Source of the DNA: Alphaproteobacteria bacterium
GTDB lineage: Bacteria > Pseudomonadota > Alphaproteobacteria > Rhodobacterales > Rhodobacteraceae
NCBI GenBank assembly: GCA_030432315.1
Contig: JAUIHM010000018.1
Span: 1-44,064 of the forward strand
Reading direction: 5' to 3'
DNA length: 44,064 bases
Positions 1 to 9,263 of this stretch are shown one piece after another (the stretch's first letter is position 1; each line of letters opens with the position of its first letter). The position numbers and the translations under genes were made by a program. Under the pieces are notes generated by a model that saw only the letters and a program-made list of their open reading frames with translations, did no database searches and was not told the DNA's origin.

Positions 1-17
1 TCTTTGAGCTCTATCAT
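1..17 (-). CDS. Start of MlaF-like ABC transporter ATP-binding protein (partial)
   Basis: Only the first five codons (MIELK) lie in the window. The ATG at 17-15 overlaps the TGA of the upstream permease gene in an ATGA arrangement, the usual sign of translational coupling in these operons. In related alphaproteobacteria the gene after the MlaE-type permease encodes the ATPase MlaF, and MIELK suits its N terminus. The assignment rests on context more than on sequence. Confidence 0.5.
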
Positions 18-799
18 GCCGAGAAAAACAACTCTGTCAGAAGGTAGTTGGACGCAAGGATAAGGACGCTGGCGGCCACTACGGCGGCCTTGGTGGCGCT
101 GCCGACGCCCTGTGCGCCGCGGCCCGAGTTCATCCCGTAATAGCACCCCATGAGCGCGACGATAAAGCCAAAGGCGGCGCCCTTGATCATGCCCGAAATG
201 ACGTCCCAGCTTTCAAGGAAGTCAATCGTGTTGTGAAGATAGGTCGCCGCCCCGAAATCAAGCCGTCCGATGCCCACGAGAAAGCCGCCCATGATCCCGA
301 GAGCATCGCCCACTCCCACCAGAAGCGGCACCGCCAGAGTGGCCGCAAGAACGCGGGGCAGGGTGAGGTATTTCATCGGGTTGGTCGACAGTGTGGTCAG
401 CGCGTCGATCTGTTCAGTAACCTTCATGGTGCCGATCTCGGCCGCGATAGAGGAGGCGACGCGCGCCGCCACCATAAGCCCGCCAAGAACCGGTCCAAGC
501 TCGCGCGTAAGGCCGATGGCGACAATCGAGGGCACCACGGTTTCGGCGTTGAACCGCGAACCGCCGGCGTAAATCTGAAGCGCAAGCGCGCCGCCGGTGA
601 AAATTGCGGTCATGCCCACCACGGGAAGCGACAGCCAGCCGACCTGAACCAGCGCCTGGCCAAATTCGCGCCAGTAAAACGGCGGACGCGCCAGGTGGCT
701 GATGGTTTGGGTGGCAAACAGCGTGATCCGCCCGACGATCGCAAGAGCGGTCAGCACATACCGCCCGATTGCGGCCAGGAATGACATGACCCCGGTCAT
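14..799 (-). CDS. mlaE: MlaE-family ABC transporter permease
   Basis: This 261-residue inner-membrane protein is the permease of an Mla-type system that moves phospholipids between inner and outer membrane. The family core is clear: an internal [10 protein letters not shown]-like segment near residue 67, then an [35 protein letters not shown] block at roughly residues 100-135, and several hydrophobic helices up to the C terminus. The length is normal for MlaE. The ATG at 799 overlaps the stop of the racemase fragment by four bases, and its own stop overlaps the next start, so alr-mlaE-mlaF was built as one coupled operon. An alternative start at 787 is possible, but the overlap favours 799. 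Because the upstream racemase gene is truncated, the native promoter may be lost. Confidence 0.9.
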   Translation of the reverse strand: MTGVMSFLAAIGRYVLTALAIVGRITLFATQTISHLARPPFYWREFGQALVQVGWLSLPVVGMTAIFTGGALALQIYAGGSRFNAETVVPSIVAIGLTRELGPVLGGLMVAARVASSIAAEIGTMKVTEQIDALTTLSTNPMKYLTLPRVLAATLAVPLLVGVGDALGIMGGFLVGIGRLDFGAATYLHNTIDFLESWDVISGMIKGAAFGFIVALMGCYYGMNSGRGAQGVGSATKAAVVAASVLILASNYLLTELFFSA

Positions 800-1152
800 C
801 CGCCCAGATATCGCCGCATATAGCGTGCCCCCAAAGATGTGAGAATTTCATAGCCGATCGTGCCAGCGTTATCGGCCAGCGTGTCGATACACTGATGGCG
901 GCCCAAAAGTTCAAGCGTCTTCGGATCATAGCCAAGATCGGTGATGTCGACGCCGATCAAATCCATCGAAATACGCCCGGCAACAGGGCAGGGGGTGTCC
1001 TCGGCCCAAAGCATGGTCTTGGGGCCCATCGCGCGGATGATCCCGTCGGCATAGCCGCTTGAGATGGTCGCGATCCTTGTGTCGCGGCTGGCGGTAAAGC
1101 TGTTGCCGTAACCCACGGTTTCTCCGGCAGCGAGGTCGCGGCACTGGATCAC
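796..1152 (-). pseudogene. alr: Alanine racemase, C-terminal fragment (5' two thirds missing)
   Basis: The translation of about 118 residues matches the C-terminal beta domain of PLP-dependent alanine racemase (L-Ala to D-Ala for peptidoglycan). Visible are the segment around [26 protein letters not shown], and [13 protein letters not shown], which carries the family's M-x-D substrate-side motif. Full enzymes have about 340-380 residues; the PLP-lysine domain is absent. The GTG at 1152 is only an open-frame start, not a believable gene start. Racemase similarity ends at about 1150, exactly where an unrelated coding frame on the other strand begins. The fragment cannot be an active racemase. 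Either the gene was broken by rearrangement or the contig is joined wrongly here. Confidence 0.85.
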
Positions 1153-1397
1153 AGTTCGCCCTCCGGCGGGGCCTGTTCGACCTCGAGTCGTTTCTGTTCG
1201 ACGACGCGGACCTCTCCGGCGTGGACCGGCTGTTTCTGGAACTGCACGATCACGTCACCGGAATGCTGAGCATCGGCCGGCTGTTTGCCACCCTGGCGGC
1301 GAAGGGATTCGTCTACGACCCGCGCCATTCCGAGGGCAGCGTGGTGCTGTTCCAGAAGATCGGCGCCGAGGACCTGGTGCGCGAGTATGGCACCTGA
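1149..1397 (+). pseudogene. FkbM-type methyltransferase, C-terminal fragment (5' part missing)
   Basis: Reading the frame that ends at the TGA 1395-1397 gives about 82 residues with the C-terminal signature of FkbM-family SAM-dependent methyltransferases: [12 protein letters not shown], a helix GRLFATLAAKGFVYDP, then RHSEGSVVLFQK. No usable start lies at its left edge, and an in-frame stop at 1095 closes the frame just upstream. The family normally has about 220-280 residues, so the Rossmann SAM-binding half is missing. Similarity starts at about 1150, where the opposite-strand racemase similarity stops. The family call is by eye and moderately firm; the truncation is clear. Confidence 0.7.
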
Positions 1398-1434
1398 GTT
1401 GGCGCGGCGCCGGTCGGGTGCGGAATATTTCCGC

Positions 1435-1463
1435 TTGCATAGCCTGACGCGCTTGCCTATACG
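1435..1463 (+). promoter_or_regulatory. Sigma-70-type promoter for the rimP-nusA-infB operon
   Basis: A -35 box TTGCAT (1435-1440) and a -10 box TATACG (1458-1463) are separated by exactly 17 bases. It is the best promoter-like pair between the methyltransferase remnant and rimP. The predicted start is near 1470, giving a leader of about 90 nt. Confidence 0.6.
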
Positions 1464-1488
1464 CAGCTTCAAAGCGGCGGGTTGACCT

Positions 1489-1540
1489 AGTATCGACCCT
1501 CCACCGGATACTTGGAACGGGCCGCTGGCCCGTTTTTTTT
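1489..1540 (+). terminator. Leader with two hairpins; second is terminator-like (attenuator)
   Basis: The first hairpin pairs AGTATC (1489-1494) with GATACT (1507-1512). The second pairs AACGGGCC (1516-1523) with GGCCCGTT (1527-1534) around a 3-nt loop and runs into a tract of T residues to 1540. This is a textbook intrinsic terminator, placed between the promoter and the rimP start rather than after a gene, so it probably acts as a leader attenuator. It could instead end transcription from upstream. Confidence 0.7.
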
Positions 1541-1558
1541 GTCTCAGGGAGCAGAGTT

Positions 1559-2170
1559 TTGGCAGACCTCGTTGCAAAGGCAGCCATGGACCGCCGTCTG
1601 GCCGGTATCGTTACCCCGTCCATCGAAGGGCTGGGGTTCGAACTGGTGCGCATCCGCCTGATGAGCGGCAAACGCACGACGCTGCAGATCATGGCCGAGC
1701 GTCCCGAAGGCGGGATCGAGGTCGAGGACTGCGCCAGGATCAGCCGCACGGTGTCGGCGGTGCTCGACGTCGAGGACCCGATTGCCGGGGAATATGCGCT
1801 GGAAGTTTCATCGCCCGGCATCGACCGGCCTCTGACGCGGTTGAAGGATTTCGAGCGCTACCAGGGCTATGACGTGAGGATCGAGGCGACGGAACTGATC
1901 GACGGCCGCCGCAAGTTTCGCGGCATCCTCGAAGGGGTCGAGAACAACGAGGTTCTGATTACCATTCCCGAGGGTACCATCGGGCTGGATTTCGACCTGA
2001 TCGCCGATGCCAAGCTGGTGCTGACCGACGATCTGATCGCCGAGAGCCTCGCCGCCCGCAGGGCGGACGGATTCGAGCCCGGCGAACTCGACGGCTTCGA
2101 CGAGATCGAGACTGACACAGAAGATGAAACCGACACAGACACCATAGATATGGGTGAGGACAGAAAATGA
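1559..2170 (+). CDS. rimP: Ribosome maturation factor RimP
   Basis: RimP is a cytoplasmic factor for 30S subunit assembly. The 203 residues show the two-domain family layout: an N-terminal alpha/beta domain ([21 protein letters not shown], and [17 protein letters not shown] around residues 56-72), the [14 protein letters not shown] signature near residues 80-93, and a C-terminal Sm-like barrel. An acidic tail of about 40 residues ([10 protein letters not shown]) is longer than in many homologues. The start is a TTG at 1559, with AGGGAG about 8 nt upstream and directly after the leader terminator. The stop overlaps the nusA start by 4 bp. The rare start codon and the leader both suggest restrained expression. 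Confidence 0.93.
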   Translation: MADLVAKAAMDRRLAGIVTPSIEGLGFELVRIRLMSGKRTTLQIMAERPEGGIEVEDCARISRTVSAVLDVEDPIAGEYALEVSSPGIDRPLTRLKDFERYQGYDVRIEATELIDGRRKFRGILEGVENNEVLITIPEGTIGLDFDLIADAKLVLTDDLIAESLAARRADGFEPGELDGFDEIETDTEDETDTDTIDMGEDRK

Positions 2171-3825
2171 GCGTTACCTCCGCCAACCGGCTTGAGCTGT
2201 TGCAGATTGCCGATGCCGTTGCCCGTGAAAAGATGATCGACCCGGTGCTGGTGATCGAGGCGATGGAGGATTCCCTCGGGAAGGCTGCCAAGTCCCGTTA
2301 CGGTGCCGAATACGACATCCGCGCGAAGATCGACCGCAAGTCGGGTGAGCTGGAACTGACCCGTCACCGCCACGTTGTCGAGGAGGTCGAGAACCACTTC
2401 ACCGAACTGACGGTCGAGGATGCACGCGCCTTCAAGCAGGACGCCGATCTGGGTGACGACATCATCGACCATCTGCCGCCGATGGATTTCGGCCGCATCG
2501 CCGCCCAGTCGGCCAAGCAGGTCATCATGCAGAAGGTCCGCGAGGCCGAGCGCATGCGTCAGTACGAGGAATTCAAGGACCGCGTCGGCGAGATCATCAA
2601 CGGCATCGTCAAGCGGACCGAATACGGCAATGTCATTGTCGACGTGGGCCGGGGCGAGGCGATCCTGCGCCGCGACCAGCTGATTCAGCGCGAAGCGTTC
2701 CGCAACGGCGACCGGGTTCGGGCGCTCATTCGCGATGTGCGACACGAAACCCGTGGCCCGCAGATCTTCCTCAGCCGCACGGTGCCGGAATTCCTTGCGG
2801 AACTGTTCAAGATGGAAGTGCCGGAGATTTACGACGGCATCATCGAGATCCGGGCCGTGGCCCGCGATCCCGGTTCGCGCGCGAAGATGGGCGTGATTTC
2901 CTATGACAATTCCATTGATCCTGTCGGTGCCTGCGTCGGCATGCGCGGCAGCCGGGTTCAGGCGGTGGTCAACGAGTTGCAGGGTGAGAAGATCGACATC
3001 ATTCCGTGGAATGACGATCCGGCGACCTTTCTCGTCAACGCGTTGCAGCCGGCAGAGGTTTCCAAGGTCGTCTTCGACGACGAGACCGACCGGATCGAAG
3101 TTGTGGTACCGGACGAGCAGCTTTCTCTGGCCATTGGCCGGCGCGGCCAGAACGTTCGGCTGGCCAGCCAGCTGACCGGGTTCGACATCGACATCATGAC
3201 CGAAGCCCAGGAAAGCGAGCGCCGGCAGGCCGAGTTCGCCGAGCGTACCAAACTGTTCATGGACAGTCTCAATGTCGACGAGATGGTCGGCCAGCTTCTG
3301 GTTTCCGAGGGTTTCGCGACGCTGGAAGAGGTTGCCTATGTCGATCTCGACGAGATGGCGTCGATCGACGGGTTCGATGCCACCACCGCCGAGGAACTGC
3401 AGGCCCGTGCCCGGGAAAGCCTCGAAGAGGCGAATGCTAAGGCGATCGAACGGGCGAGGGAACTGGGTGTCGATCAGTCGCTGTTCGATTTCGAGGGGCT
3501 CTCGCCGCAGATGATCCAGGCGCTGGCGGAAGATGGCGTGACCTCGCTCGAGGAATTCGCCCGCTGCGCCGACTGGGAACTGGCCGGGGGTTACACCACG
3601 GTCGACGGCAAGCGGGTCAAGGACGAGGGCCTGCTGGAGAAATTTGACGTCGGTCTCGAGGAAGCGCAGAGTCTTGTGATGAGTGCCCGTGTCAAGATGG
3701 GCTGGGTCACCGAGGACGAACTCGCCGAGGCGGAGTCGGAAGCCGAAACGGAAGAGGCTGTTGAAGAAGGCCATGCCGCAGCCGAAGCCGCGTTCAGTGA
3801 TTCGGCATCGGGGCGGAAGGGCTGA
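2167..3825 (+). CDS. nusA: Transcription termination/antitermination factor NusA
   Basis: NusA binds RNA polymerase and nascent RNA and modulates pausing, termination and antitermination. The 552-residue product has the N-terminal polymerase-binding domain (residues 1 to about 130), an S1 domain ([22 protein letters not shown], about 140-165), and two KH domains with GMRG at 258-261 and IGRRGQN at 323-329. The C-terminal acidic region carries helix-hairpin-helix-like repeats, ending in a glutamate-rich tail. The ATG overlaps the rimP stop (ATGA), with GGTGAGGA just upstream. Length and order are normal for alphaproteobacteria. NusA could act on the leader terminator of its own operon; that is inference. 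Confidence 0.96.
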   Translation: MSVTSANRLELLQIADAVAREKMIDPVLVIEAMEDSLGKAAKSRYGAEYDIRAKIDRKSGELELTRHRHVVEEVENHFTELTVEDARAFKQDADLGDDIIDHLPPMDFGRIAAQSAKQVIMQKVREAERMRQYEEFKDRVGEIINGIVKRTEYGNVIVDVGRGEAILRRDQLIQREAFRNGDRVRALIRDVRHETRGPQIFLSRTVPEFLAELFKMEVPEIYDGIIEIRAVARDPGSRAKMGVISYDNSIDPVGACVGMRGSRVQAVVNELQGEKIDIIPWNDDPATFLVNALQPAEVSKVVFDDETDRIEVVVPDEQLSLAIGRRGQNVRLASQLTGFDIDIMTEAQESERRQAEFAERTKLFMDSLNVDEMVGQLLVSEGFATLEEVAYVDLDEMASIDGFDATTAEELQARARESLEEANAKAIERARELGVDQSLFDFEGLSPQMIQALAEDGVTSLEEFARCADWELAGGYTTVDGKRVKDEGLLEKFDVGLEEAQSLVMSARVKMGWVTEDELAEAESEAETEEAVEEGHAAAEAAFSDSASGRKG

Positions 3826-3832
3826 CCGGTTC

Positions 3833-4495
3833 GTGGCGCGCGGCGGGCGTCCCAGGGACGGTGATGAACCGGAGCGCCGGTGCATCGTCACGCGGGAAAC
3901 CGCCCCGGCGGCCGGGCTGATCCGGTTCGTCGTCGGACCAGGCGGTGACGTGGTGCCGGATCTGGCCGGGCGGTTGCCGGGACGCGGAATATGGGTCACG
4001 GCGGCGCGGAAAAGCCTTGAAGAAGCGGTCCGGAAGAACCATTTCTCCCGGGCGGCACGACAAAAAGTGACTGTTGATCCGGATCTTGCGGATCTGGTCG
4101 GCAATTTGCTCGCCCAGAGACTGATCGAGATGATTGCTCTTGCCCGAAAGGCGGGCCGGGCACTGGCCGGGCGGGAGAAGGTCCTGACAGCCCTGATTGC
4201 CGGCGATGCGGCGGTTCTGCTGCAGGCCTCGGACGGGTCGGCGCGCGAAAGAACCGGGGTAAGGCCGCCGGAAAGTGAAAATAGCCATGTCCTCTGCCTC
4301 GACGGGGCCGAATTGGGCATGGCGTTCGGACGTGATCGTGTGGTACATGCCGCCGTGTTGACGGGTGGCCTGGCTGAACGGGTCAAAGTGGAGGCACTTC
4401 GGCTTTCGGGCGTGAGGTGTGAACAACACCGTCAGGCGTTCGGCGACGGAGCTGACGTAAGTGAGGCGGGGGAAGGCCCCCGCGGGAAAGGCTAA
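3833..4495 (+). CDS. RNA-binding protein, YlxR (DUF448) fused to L7Ae-like domain
   Basis: The gene sits between nusA and infB, where most bacteria have ylxR. The 220-residue product starts with a DUF448 domain (ERRCIVTRE, GRGIWVTAARKSLEEAV, about residues 10-75) and continues into an L7Ae/YlxQ-like RNA-binding domain (LIEMIALARKAGRALAGREKV, about 98-180). This fused form is usual in alphaproteobacteria. I chose the GTG at 3833, 8 nt after the nusA stop with GGAAGGG nearby, because the frame upstream of it lies inside nusA. The tail after residue 190 is less conserved. Exact function is unknown; a role in translation or RNA processing is inferred from the operon. Confidence 0.88.
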   Translation: MARGGRPRDGDEPERRCIVTRETAPAAGLIRFVVGPGGDVVPDLAGRLPGRGIWVTAARKSLEEAVRKNHFSRAARQKVTVDPDLADLVGNLLAQRLIEMIALARKAGRALAGREKVLTALIAGDAAVLLQASDGSARERTGVRPPESENSHVLCLDGAELGMAFGRDRVVHAAVLTGGLAERVKVEALRLSGVRCEQHRQAFGDGADVSEAGEGPRGKG

Positions 4496-4503
4496 GAGAC
4501 TGA

Positions 4504-7047
4504 ATGACGGATACCAAGGACAGCGACCGCAAAGGTAACACGCTCGGTCTGCGTGGCGGAACCGAGACGAGCCATGTGCGGCAGAGCTTCAGCCACGGGC
4601 GGAGCAAGTCCGTGACCGTGGAACACAAGCGCAAGCGCGTTGTGACCAAGCCGGGAGCGCCCGGCGCGACAACCGTGACCGCGCGCAACGGCGCCGGGGG
4701 CAAGAACCTCTCGGACACCGAGGTCGAACGCCGCCGCCGGGCGCTGATGGCTGCCAAGGCCCAGGAAGCGGAGCGCCAGAAGCTCGAGGCCGAGGCGGCA
4801 ATCGCCCGCGAGGAGGAACTCAACCGCCTTCGCGCCGAGAAGGAAGCGGCAGAGCGTGCCCTCAAGGAACGCGAGATCGCAGAACAGCGTGCGGCGGATG
4901 CCGCCGAAGCTGCCGAGCGGGAGGCCGCGGAAGTGGCTGAACGCCGCCAGGCCAAGGCCGCAAGCCACGCCCATGCGCCGAAAAAGGTCGATGAGCCGAT
5001 CGACCCGGCCGCTGCCCAGACCCAGGCCGCGCGGGCCGAGGCCGGGCGCCCCGTCGGGCCGAAGAAGTTCACCGAGACCAAGTCGGCCCCCGAAGACAAG
5101 CGGGCGCCGCGCAGTGGCAAGGGTGCCGATGACGGACGCCGCCGCTCGGGCAAGCTGACCATTACCAGCGCCGGTGCTGACGGCGAGGGACGCCAGCGGT
5201 CGATGGCGGCGATGAAGCGCCGTCAGGAGCGCGAAAAACGCAAGATGATGAGCCAGAGCGGCGAGCGCGAAAAGGTCGTGCGCGACGTGAAGCTGCCGGA
5301 TGCGATCACCGTTCAGGAACTGGCAAACCGCATGGCCGAACGGGTCGCAGCGGTGGTCAAGGCGCTGATGCAGAACGGCATGATGGCGACCCAGAACGAG
5401 ACCATCGATGCCGATACCGCGACGCTGATCGTCGAGGAATTCGGTCACCGGGTCAGCCGTGTCTCGGAAGCCGACGTCGAGGACGTGATTGTCCAGGCCG
5501 CCGCCGACGACGAGGACGAGTCCAAGCAGCTGCCGCGGCCGCCGGTCGTGACCATCATGGGCCACGTCGACCACGGCAAGACCTCGCTTTTGGACGCGAT
5601 TCGCAAGACCAGCGTGGTCTCCGGCGAGGCGGGGGGTATCACCCAGCACATCGGTGCCTACCAGGTTGCGACGCCGGACGGTTCGGTGGTTACCTTCCTC
5701 GATACGCCGGGCCACGCCGCCTTCACCTCGATGCGGGCACGCGGTGCGAACGTCACGGATATCGTCGTGCTGGTGGTTGCCGCCGATGACAGCGTGATGC
5801 CGCAGACCATTGAAGCGATCAACCACGCCAAGGCGGCTAAGGTGCCGATGATCGTGGCGATCAACAAGATCGACAAGCCGGGCGCCGATCCGAACAAGGT
5901 GCGCACGCAACTGCTGAACCACGAGGTTGTGGTCGAGGCGATGAGCGGCGACGTGCTGGATGTTGAGGTTTCGGCCCTCACCGGTGCCGGTCTCGACACT
6001 CTGCTGGAGAACATCGCGCTGCAGTCGGAAATTCTCGACCTCAAAGCCAATCCCGACCGTCAGGCCGAGGGTGCGGTGATCGAGGCCAAGCTCGATGTTG
6101 GCCGCGGTCCGGTTGCCACCGTTCTGGTGCAGCGCGGAACGCTGCGCCGCGGCGACATTTTCGTCGTCGGCGAGCAGTGGGGCCGGGTGCGGGCGCTGAT
6201 CAACGATCAGGGCGAACGCGTCGATGAGGCCGGGCCGTCGGTTCCGGTCGAGGTGCTGGGCCTGAACGGCACGCCGGAAGCCGGTGACGTGCTCAACGTG
6301 GTGGAGAGCGAGGCGAAGGCCCGTGAGATTTCCAGCTACCGCGAGCGCATTTCCCGCGACCGCCGCGCCGCCGCGGGGTCCGCGGCGACGCTCGATCAGC
6401 TTCTGGCCAAGGCCAAGGCCGATCAGGACGTGCAGGAACTGCCGGTTCTGGTGAAATCGGACGTGCAGGGTTCGGCCGAGGCGATCGTTCAGGCGCTGGA
6501 AAAGATCAGCACCGACGAGATCCGCATCCGGGTTCTGCATTCCGGTGTCGGCGCGATCACCGAAAGCGACGTGACGCTGGCGGAAGCCTCCGGCGCGCCG
6601 ATCATCGGCTTCAACGTCCGTGCCAATGCGCCGGCCCGCGAAAGCGCCAACCAGAAGGGCGTCGAGATCCGCTACTATTCGATCATCTACGATCTGGTGG
6701 ATGACGTGAAGGCGGCGGCGTCCGGTATGCTCAGCCCGGAGATCAAGGAAAAGTTCATCGGTTATGCCGAGATTCTCCAGGTCTTCAAGGTGTCGGGCGT
6801 CGGCAAGGTCGCCGGTTGCCGGATCACCGAAGGGGTTGCCCGCCGATCCGCCGGGGTGCGTTTGCTGCGCGACAACGTGGTGATCCACGAGGGCAAGCTG
6901 AAGACGCTCAAGCGCTTCAAGGACGAGGTCCGCGAGGTGCAGGGCGGCCAGGAATGCGGCATGGCCTTTGAACATTACGAGGACATCCGCGAGAAGGACG
7001 TGATCGAAATCTTCGAGACCGAGGAGATCGTCCGCACCCTTGCCTGA
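4504..7047 (+). CDS. infB: Translation initiation factor IF-2
   Basis: IF-2 is the GTPase that places initiator tRNA on the 30S subunit. The 847 residues comprise a charged, Lys/Arg/Glu-rich N-terminal extension with coiled-coil character (about 75-170), an IF2-N domain near 260-310, and the G domain with G1 GHVDHGKT at 353-360, DTPGH (G3) and NKID (G4). Domains II-IV follow, including the C-terminal fMet-tRNA-binding region ending in [13 protein letters not shown]. It is the last gene of the operon, 8 bp after the ylxR-like gene, and is followed by a strong terminator. Possible internal starts for shorter isoforms were not resolved. Confidence 0.97.
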   Translation: MTDTKDSDRKGNTLGLRGGTETSHVRQSFSHGRSKSVTVEHKRKRVVTKPGAPGATTVTARNGAGGKNLSDTEVERRRRALMAAKAQEAERQKLEAEAAIAREEELNRLRAEKEAAERALKEREIAEQRAADAAEAAEREAAEVAERRQAKAASHAHAPKKVDEPIDPAAAQTQAARAEAGRPVGPKKFTETKSAPEDKRAPRSGKGADDGRRRSGKLTITSAGADGEGRQRSMAAMKRRQEREKRKMMSQSGEREKVVRDVKLPDAITVQELANRMAERVAAVVKALMQNGMMATQNETIDADTATLIVEEFGHRVSRVSEADVEDVIVQAAADDEDESKQLPRPPVVTIMGHVDHGKTSLLDAIRKTSVVSGEAGGITQHIGAYQVATPDGSVVTFLDTPGHAAFTSMRARGANVTDIVVLVVAADDSVMPQTIEAINHAKAAKVPMIVAINKIDKPGADPNKVRTQLLNHEVVVEAMSGDVLDVEVSALTGAGLDTLLENIALQSEILDLKANPDRQAEGAVIEAKLDVGRGPVATVLVQRGTLRRGDIFVVGEQWGRVRALINDQGERVDEAGPSVPVEVLGLNGTPEAGDVLNVVESEAKAREISSYRERISRDRRAAAGSAATLDQLLAKAKADQDVQELPVLVKSDVQGSAEAIVQALEKISTDEIRIRVLHSGVGAITESDVTLAEASGAPIIGFNVRANAPARESANQKGVEIRYYSIIYDLVDDVKAAASGMLSPEIKEKFIGYAEILQVFKVSGVGKVAGCRITEGVARRSAGVRLLRDNVVIHEGKLKTLKRFKDEVREVQGGQECGMAFEHYEDIREKDVIEIFETEEIVRTLA

Positions 7048-7070
7048 TCCCTGACGCGGGACATTTTGGA

Positions 7071-7101
7071 AACGCCCGGTTCCCGCCGGGCGTTTTTTTT
7101 T
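7071..7101 (+). terminator. Intrinsic terminator after infB
   Basis: A 9-bp stem, AACGCCCGG (7071-7079) with CCGGGCGTT (7086-7094), has a 6-nt loop and is followed by an uninterrupted T tract to about 7101. It closes the rimP-nusA-ylxR-infB operon. Confidence 0.9.
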
Positions 7102-7204
7102 GCGCGTGGCTCCGGCCCGTGCCGTGATTGACCAGGCCGTTGCGCACGGTAGGATGGGCGTCAGTAGGCGGCAGAGACCGCACGGGGTCGGGAGGGCATT
7201 TTCG

Positions 7205-7612
7205 ATGCGAATTCAGGTGGAAACCGAGATCAATGCGCCGATCGGGACCGTCTGGAAATGCTGGACAACGCCGGAGGACATCATGCAGTGGAACGCTGCG
7301 TCCGACGATTGGCACACAACCGCTGCCACCGTCGATCTGCGCGAGGGTGGGGTGTTCTCGTCCCGAATGGAAGCAAGGGACGGCAGCATGGGCTTCGATT
7401 TCACCGGCGAATACACCCGCGTTGCCGAACCGACCGTGATCGAAGCGACATTTGGCGGCCGGTTCCTGCGGGTCGAGTTCATCGAGCGCGCCGGGTCCGT
7501 GCTTGTGCGGGAGGAATTCGACGCCGAAGATACCCACCCGGTGGAGATGCAGCGGTCGGGCTGGCAGGCGATCCTCGACCGTTTCCGGCGGCACGTCGAA
7601 GCCCAGGCCTGA
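7205..7612 (+). CDS. SRPBCC-fold (AHSA1/START-like) protein
   Basis: The product of 135 residues has the SRPBCC pattern: an N-terminal strand VETEINAPIGTVWKCWTTPEDIMQWN, central strands with GGVFSSRMEARDGSMGFDFTGEYTRV, and a long C-terminal helix (SGWQAILDRFRRHVEAQA). Such proteins bind hydrophobic ligands or act as small stress or co-chaperone-like factors; the ligand cannot be read from sequence. GGAGG at 7191-7195 lies 9 nt before the ATG, which decides the start. It appears to be a single-gene unit between the infB terminator and a convergent amidohydrolase gene. A second SRPBCC gene at 32300 belongs to a different subgroup. Confidence 0.85.
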   Translation: MRIQVETEINAPIGTVWKCWTTPEDIMQWNAASDDWHTTAATVDLREGGVFSSRMEARDGSMGFDFTGEYTRVAEPTVIEATFGGRFLRVEFIERAGSVLVREEFDAEDTHPVEMQRSGWQAILDRFRRHVEAQA

Positions 7613-7619
7613 GGCGCGG

Positions 7620-8792
7620 TCAGTCGGTCTGAGCAGGTTCCGGAAGGTTCGCGAGCAGGCGCAGGAAAATCCGCGACGCCGGTTCGATCAGGACGTCGGG
7701 AAAATCGTAATCCGGGTTGTGCAGGTCGGAGGTGTCCGCGCCCGAGCCGATCAGAAACATCGCTGCGCGGCATCCGGCCCCGAAGGCGCCGAAATCCTCG
7801 GACCAGCGCATCGGTGCGGCGGCGGTGGCAAAGGGAATGCCTTCGTGCCTGAGGGCCTGCTCGAGCATCGCCACCGCTGCGGGATCGTTGTTTCCGGCCT
7901 GAAAAATGTCCGCGAAGCCGATGGTGCAGGTCAGACCGTCGGCGGCGGCAAGATCGCGGGCGAGGGCCTCGCAGCGCGCGGCCAGGCCGGACATGGCCGT
8001 GTCCGTGGCGGTGCGCAGGGTCAGCATCACCTCACCCTCGCCGGGGGCGACGCCAAAGGCCGGTTCACCGATCCGTGCGTGGACCGGCGTGACCAAAATG
8101 AAGCCGGGATCGCTGACATCCCCCGCCGACATGGCCTCAGCCGCTTCGATGAGGCGACAGACCGCGCGGGTCGGGGCAAGACCGGTTTCGGGCTGCGAGG
8201 CATGGGCGGTGCGGCCGGCGAACCCCACCCGCATTCCCCGCGAGGCACAGGTCAGCGTGCCGCTGCGCAGCCGTACATGACCGGTTTCGAGCCCCGGCAG
8301 ATTGTGCAGGGCAAACGCCCAGTCGGGGGCGAGAGGGCGGAATTTCGGATCTGCCAGAACCGCCCGCGCTCCGGCGCCGGTTTCTTCGGCCGGCTGGAAC
8401 AGCAGCACCGCACGGCCGCGCTCCGGCCGCCAGCGGGCAAGGCCCCGGGCAACCCCGCACAGGATTGCCATGTGGCCGTCATGTCCGCAGAGATGCGCCT
8501 TGCCACTGCGCCGGGACACATGCGCAGGACCCGGCATTTCCCCGATCGGCAGGCCGTCGAGTTCACAGCGCAGCAGCACCGTCGGCCCCGCGGCGCGGCC
8601 CCGGTAGACCGCGGCGAGGCCGTGGCCGCCCAGACCGGTGACGGTTTCATCGGCACCGGTCGGCGCGAGTGCCGCGGCGATGCGCTGCGCGGTCTCCGCC
8701 TCGTCCCCTGAAAGCTCGGGATGCCGGTGCAGATCGCGGCGCAGCTGCCGCAGGGCCGAAAGATCGTCCGGAGTGAGGGCTGGCGGCGTCAC
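7620..8792 (-). CDS. M20-family amidohydrolase/peptidase
   Basis: This 390-residue metallo-amidohydrolase belongs to the M20D group (hippurate, N-acyl-amino-acid and indole-acetyl-amino-acid hydrolases). Visible are LRRDLHRHPELSGDE near the N terminus, the metal motif LCGHDGHMA near residue 110, FQPAEETGAGA with the catalytic glutamate pair, HNLPG, and the inserted dimerisation domain with GRTAHASQPETGLAP. The usual ADMDALP segment here reads CELDGLP, a mild deviation. The start at the GTG 8792 is chosen because family similarity begins just after it; there is no strong ribosome-binding site, so it could lie somewhat upstream. It converges on the SRPBCC gene with 7 bp between stops. Substrate is unknown. 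Confidence 0.88.
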   Translation of the reverse strand: MTPPALTPDDLSALRQLRRDLHRHPELSGDEAETAQRIAAALAPTGADETVTGLGGHGLAAVYRGRAAGPTVLLRCELDGLPIGEMPGPAHVSRRSGKAHLCGHDGHMAILCGVARGLARWRPERGRAVLLFQPAEETGAGARAVLADPKFRPLAPDWAFALHNLPGLETGHVRLRSGTLTCASRGMRVGFAGRTAHASQPETGLAPTRAVCRLIEAAEAMSAGDVSDPGFILVTPVHARIGEPAFGVAPGEGEVMLTLRTATDTAMSGLAARCEALARDLAAADGLTCTIGFADIFQAGNNDPAAVAMLEQALRHEGIPFATAAAPMRWSEDFGAFGAGCRAAMFLIGSGADTSDLHNPDYDFPDVLIEPASRIFLRLLANLPEPAQTD

Positions 8793-8980
8793 CGGTCGGG
8801 ACCCGGACGCTGAACCCACCCAGGACCGCAACGGCCGCCCGGCGGCGGGGCGGCGAAAATCTGCCCATTCTGCGCACAGGCCTCGTTCGGCGGAAGAATC
8901 TCCCCATATGTCCCACGTACACGCGCCACGGCACCGACGCCGGGGCGGTGCATAACCAGAGCCCGAAAGGAGGACGCGAC

Positions 8981-9178
8981 ATGAACCGCGACGAAATCGA
9001 AGGCAAATGGAAACAGATGACCGGCTCCATTCAGCAGAAATGGGGCGAACTGACGGGCGACGAGATTGCCGAGATCGACGGCAACCTTGACCGGCTCGAA
9101 GGCCTTGTCCAGGAGCGCTACGGCAAGAGCAGGGCCGAGGCGCACCAGGCGGTCGAAGAGTGGCTCGCCGAAGCCTGA
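8981..9178 (+). CDS. CsbD-family stress protein
   Basis: This is a 65-residue hydrophilic protein with the CsbD pattern MNRDEIEGKWKQMTGSIQQKWGELT followed by a short acidic helix. CsbD-like proteins are abundant in general stress responses, but their molecular role is unknown. AAAGGAGG at 8966-8973 lies just upstream of the ATG at 8981 and fixes the start. The gene leads a small cluster with a 24-residue membrane peptide and, on the other strand, a PLDc_N protein, both of kinds linked to envelope stress. Confidence 0.92.
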   Translation: MNRDEIEGKWKQMTGSIQQKWGELTGDEIAEIDGNLDRLEGLVQERYGKSRAEAHQAVEEWLAEA

Positions 9179-9183
9179 CGACA

Positions 9184-9218
9184 GACGCCGGAGGGGGCAG
9201 AACCGCCCCCCCGGCGTC
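9184..9218 (+). terminator. Hairpin after the CsbD gene
   Basis: GACGCCGG (9184-9191) pairs with CCGGCGTC (9211-9218), and GGGGG (9193-9197) pairs with CCCCC (9206-9210) around an 8-nt loop. No proper T tract follows, so it may be an mRNA-stabilising or partly terminating hairpin between two small genes. Confidence 0.5.
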
Positions 9219-9263
9219 AATTTCCCGCAACCGGACTGAAACAAGAGAAAAAGGGAAGAAATC

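Noticed and set aside
1149-1577. A 142-codon minus-strand frame upstream of the racemase fragment, as a possible missing racemase half
   Set aside because: Its translation has no resemblance to the racemase PLP domain, and the plus strand there reads as an FkbM-type methyltransferase tail followed by the rimP promoter and leader.
1867-4386. An 839-codon open frame on the minus strand opposite rimP, nusA and the ylxR-like gene
   Set aside because: High GC makes long antisense frames common. The translation is Arg/Leu/Ala-rich without domain signals, while the plus-strand genes are unmistakable.
4492-6975. An 827-codon open frame on the minus strand opposite infB
   Set aside because: A mirror of IF-2 codon bias (repeated His, Arg, Leu, Gly patterns); no family signal or ribosome-binding site.
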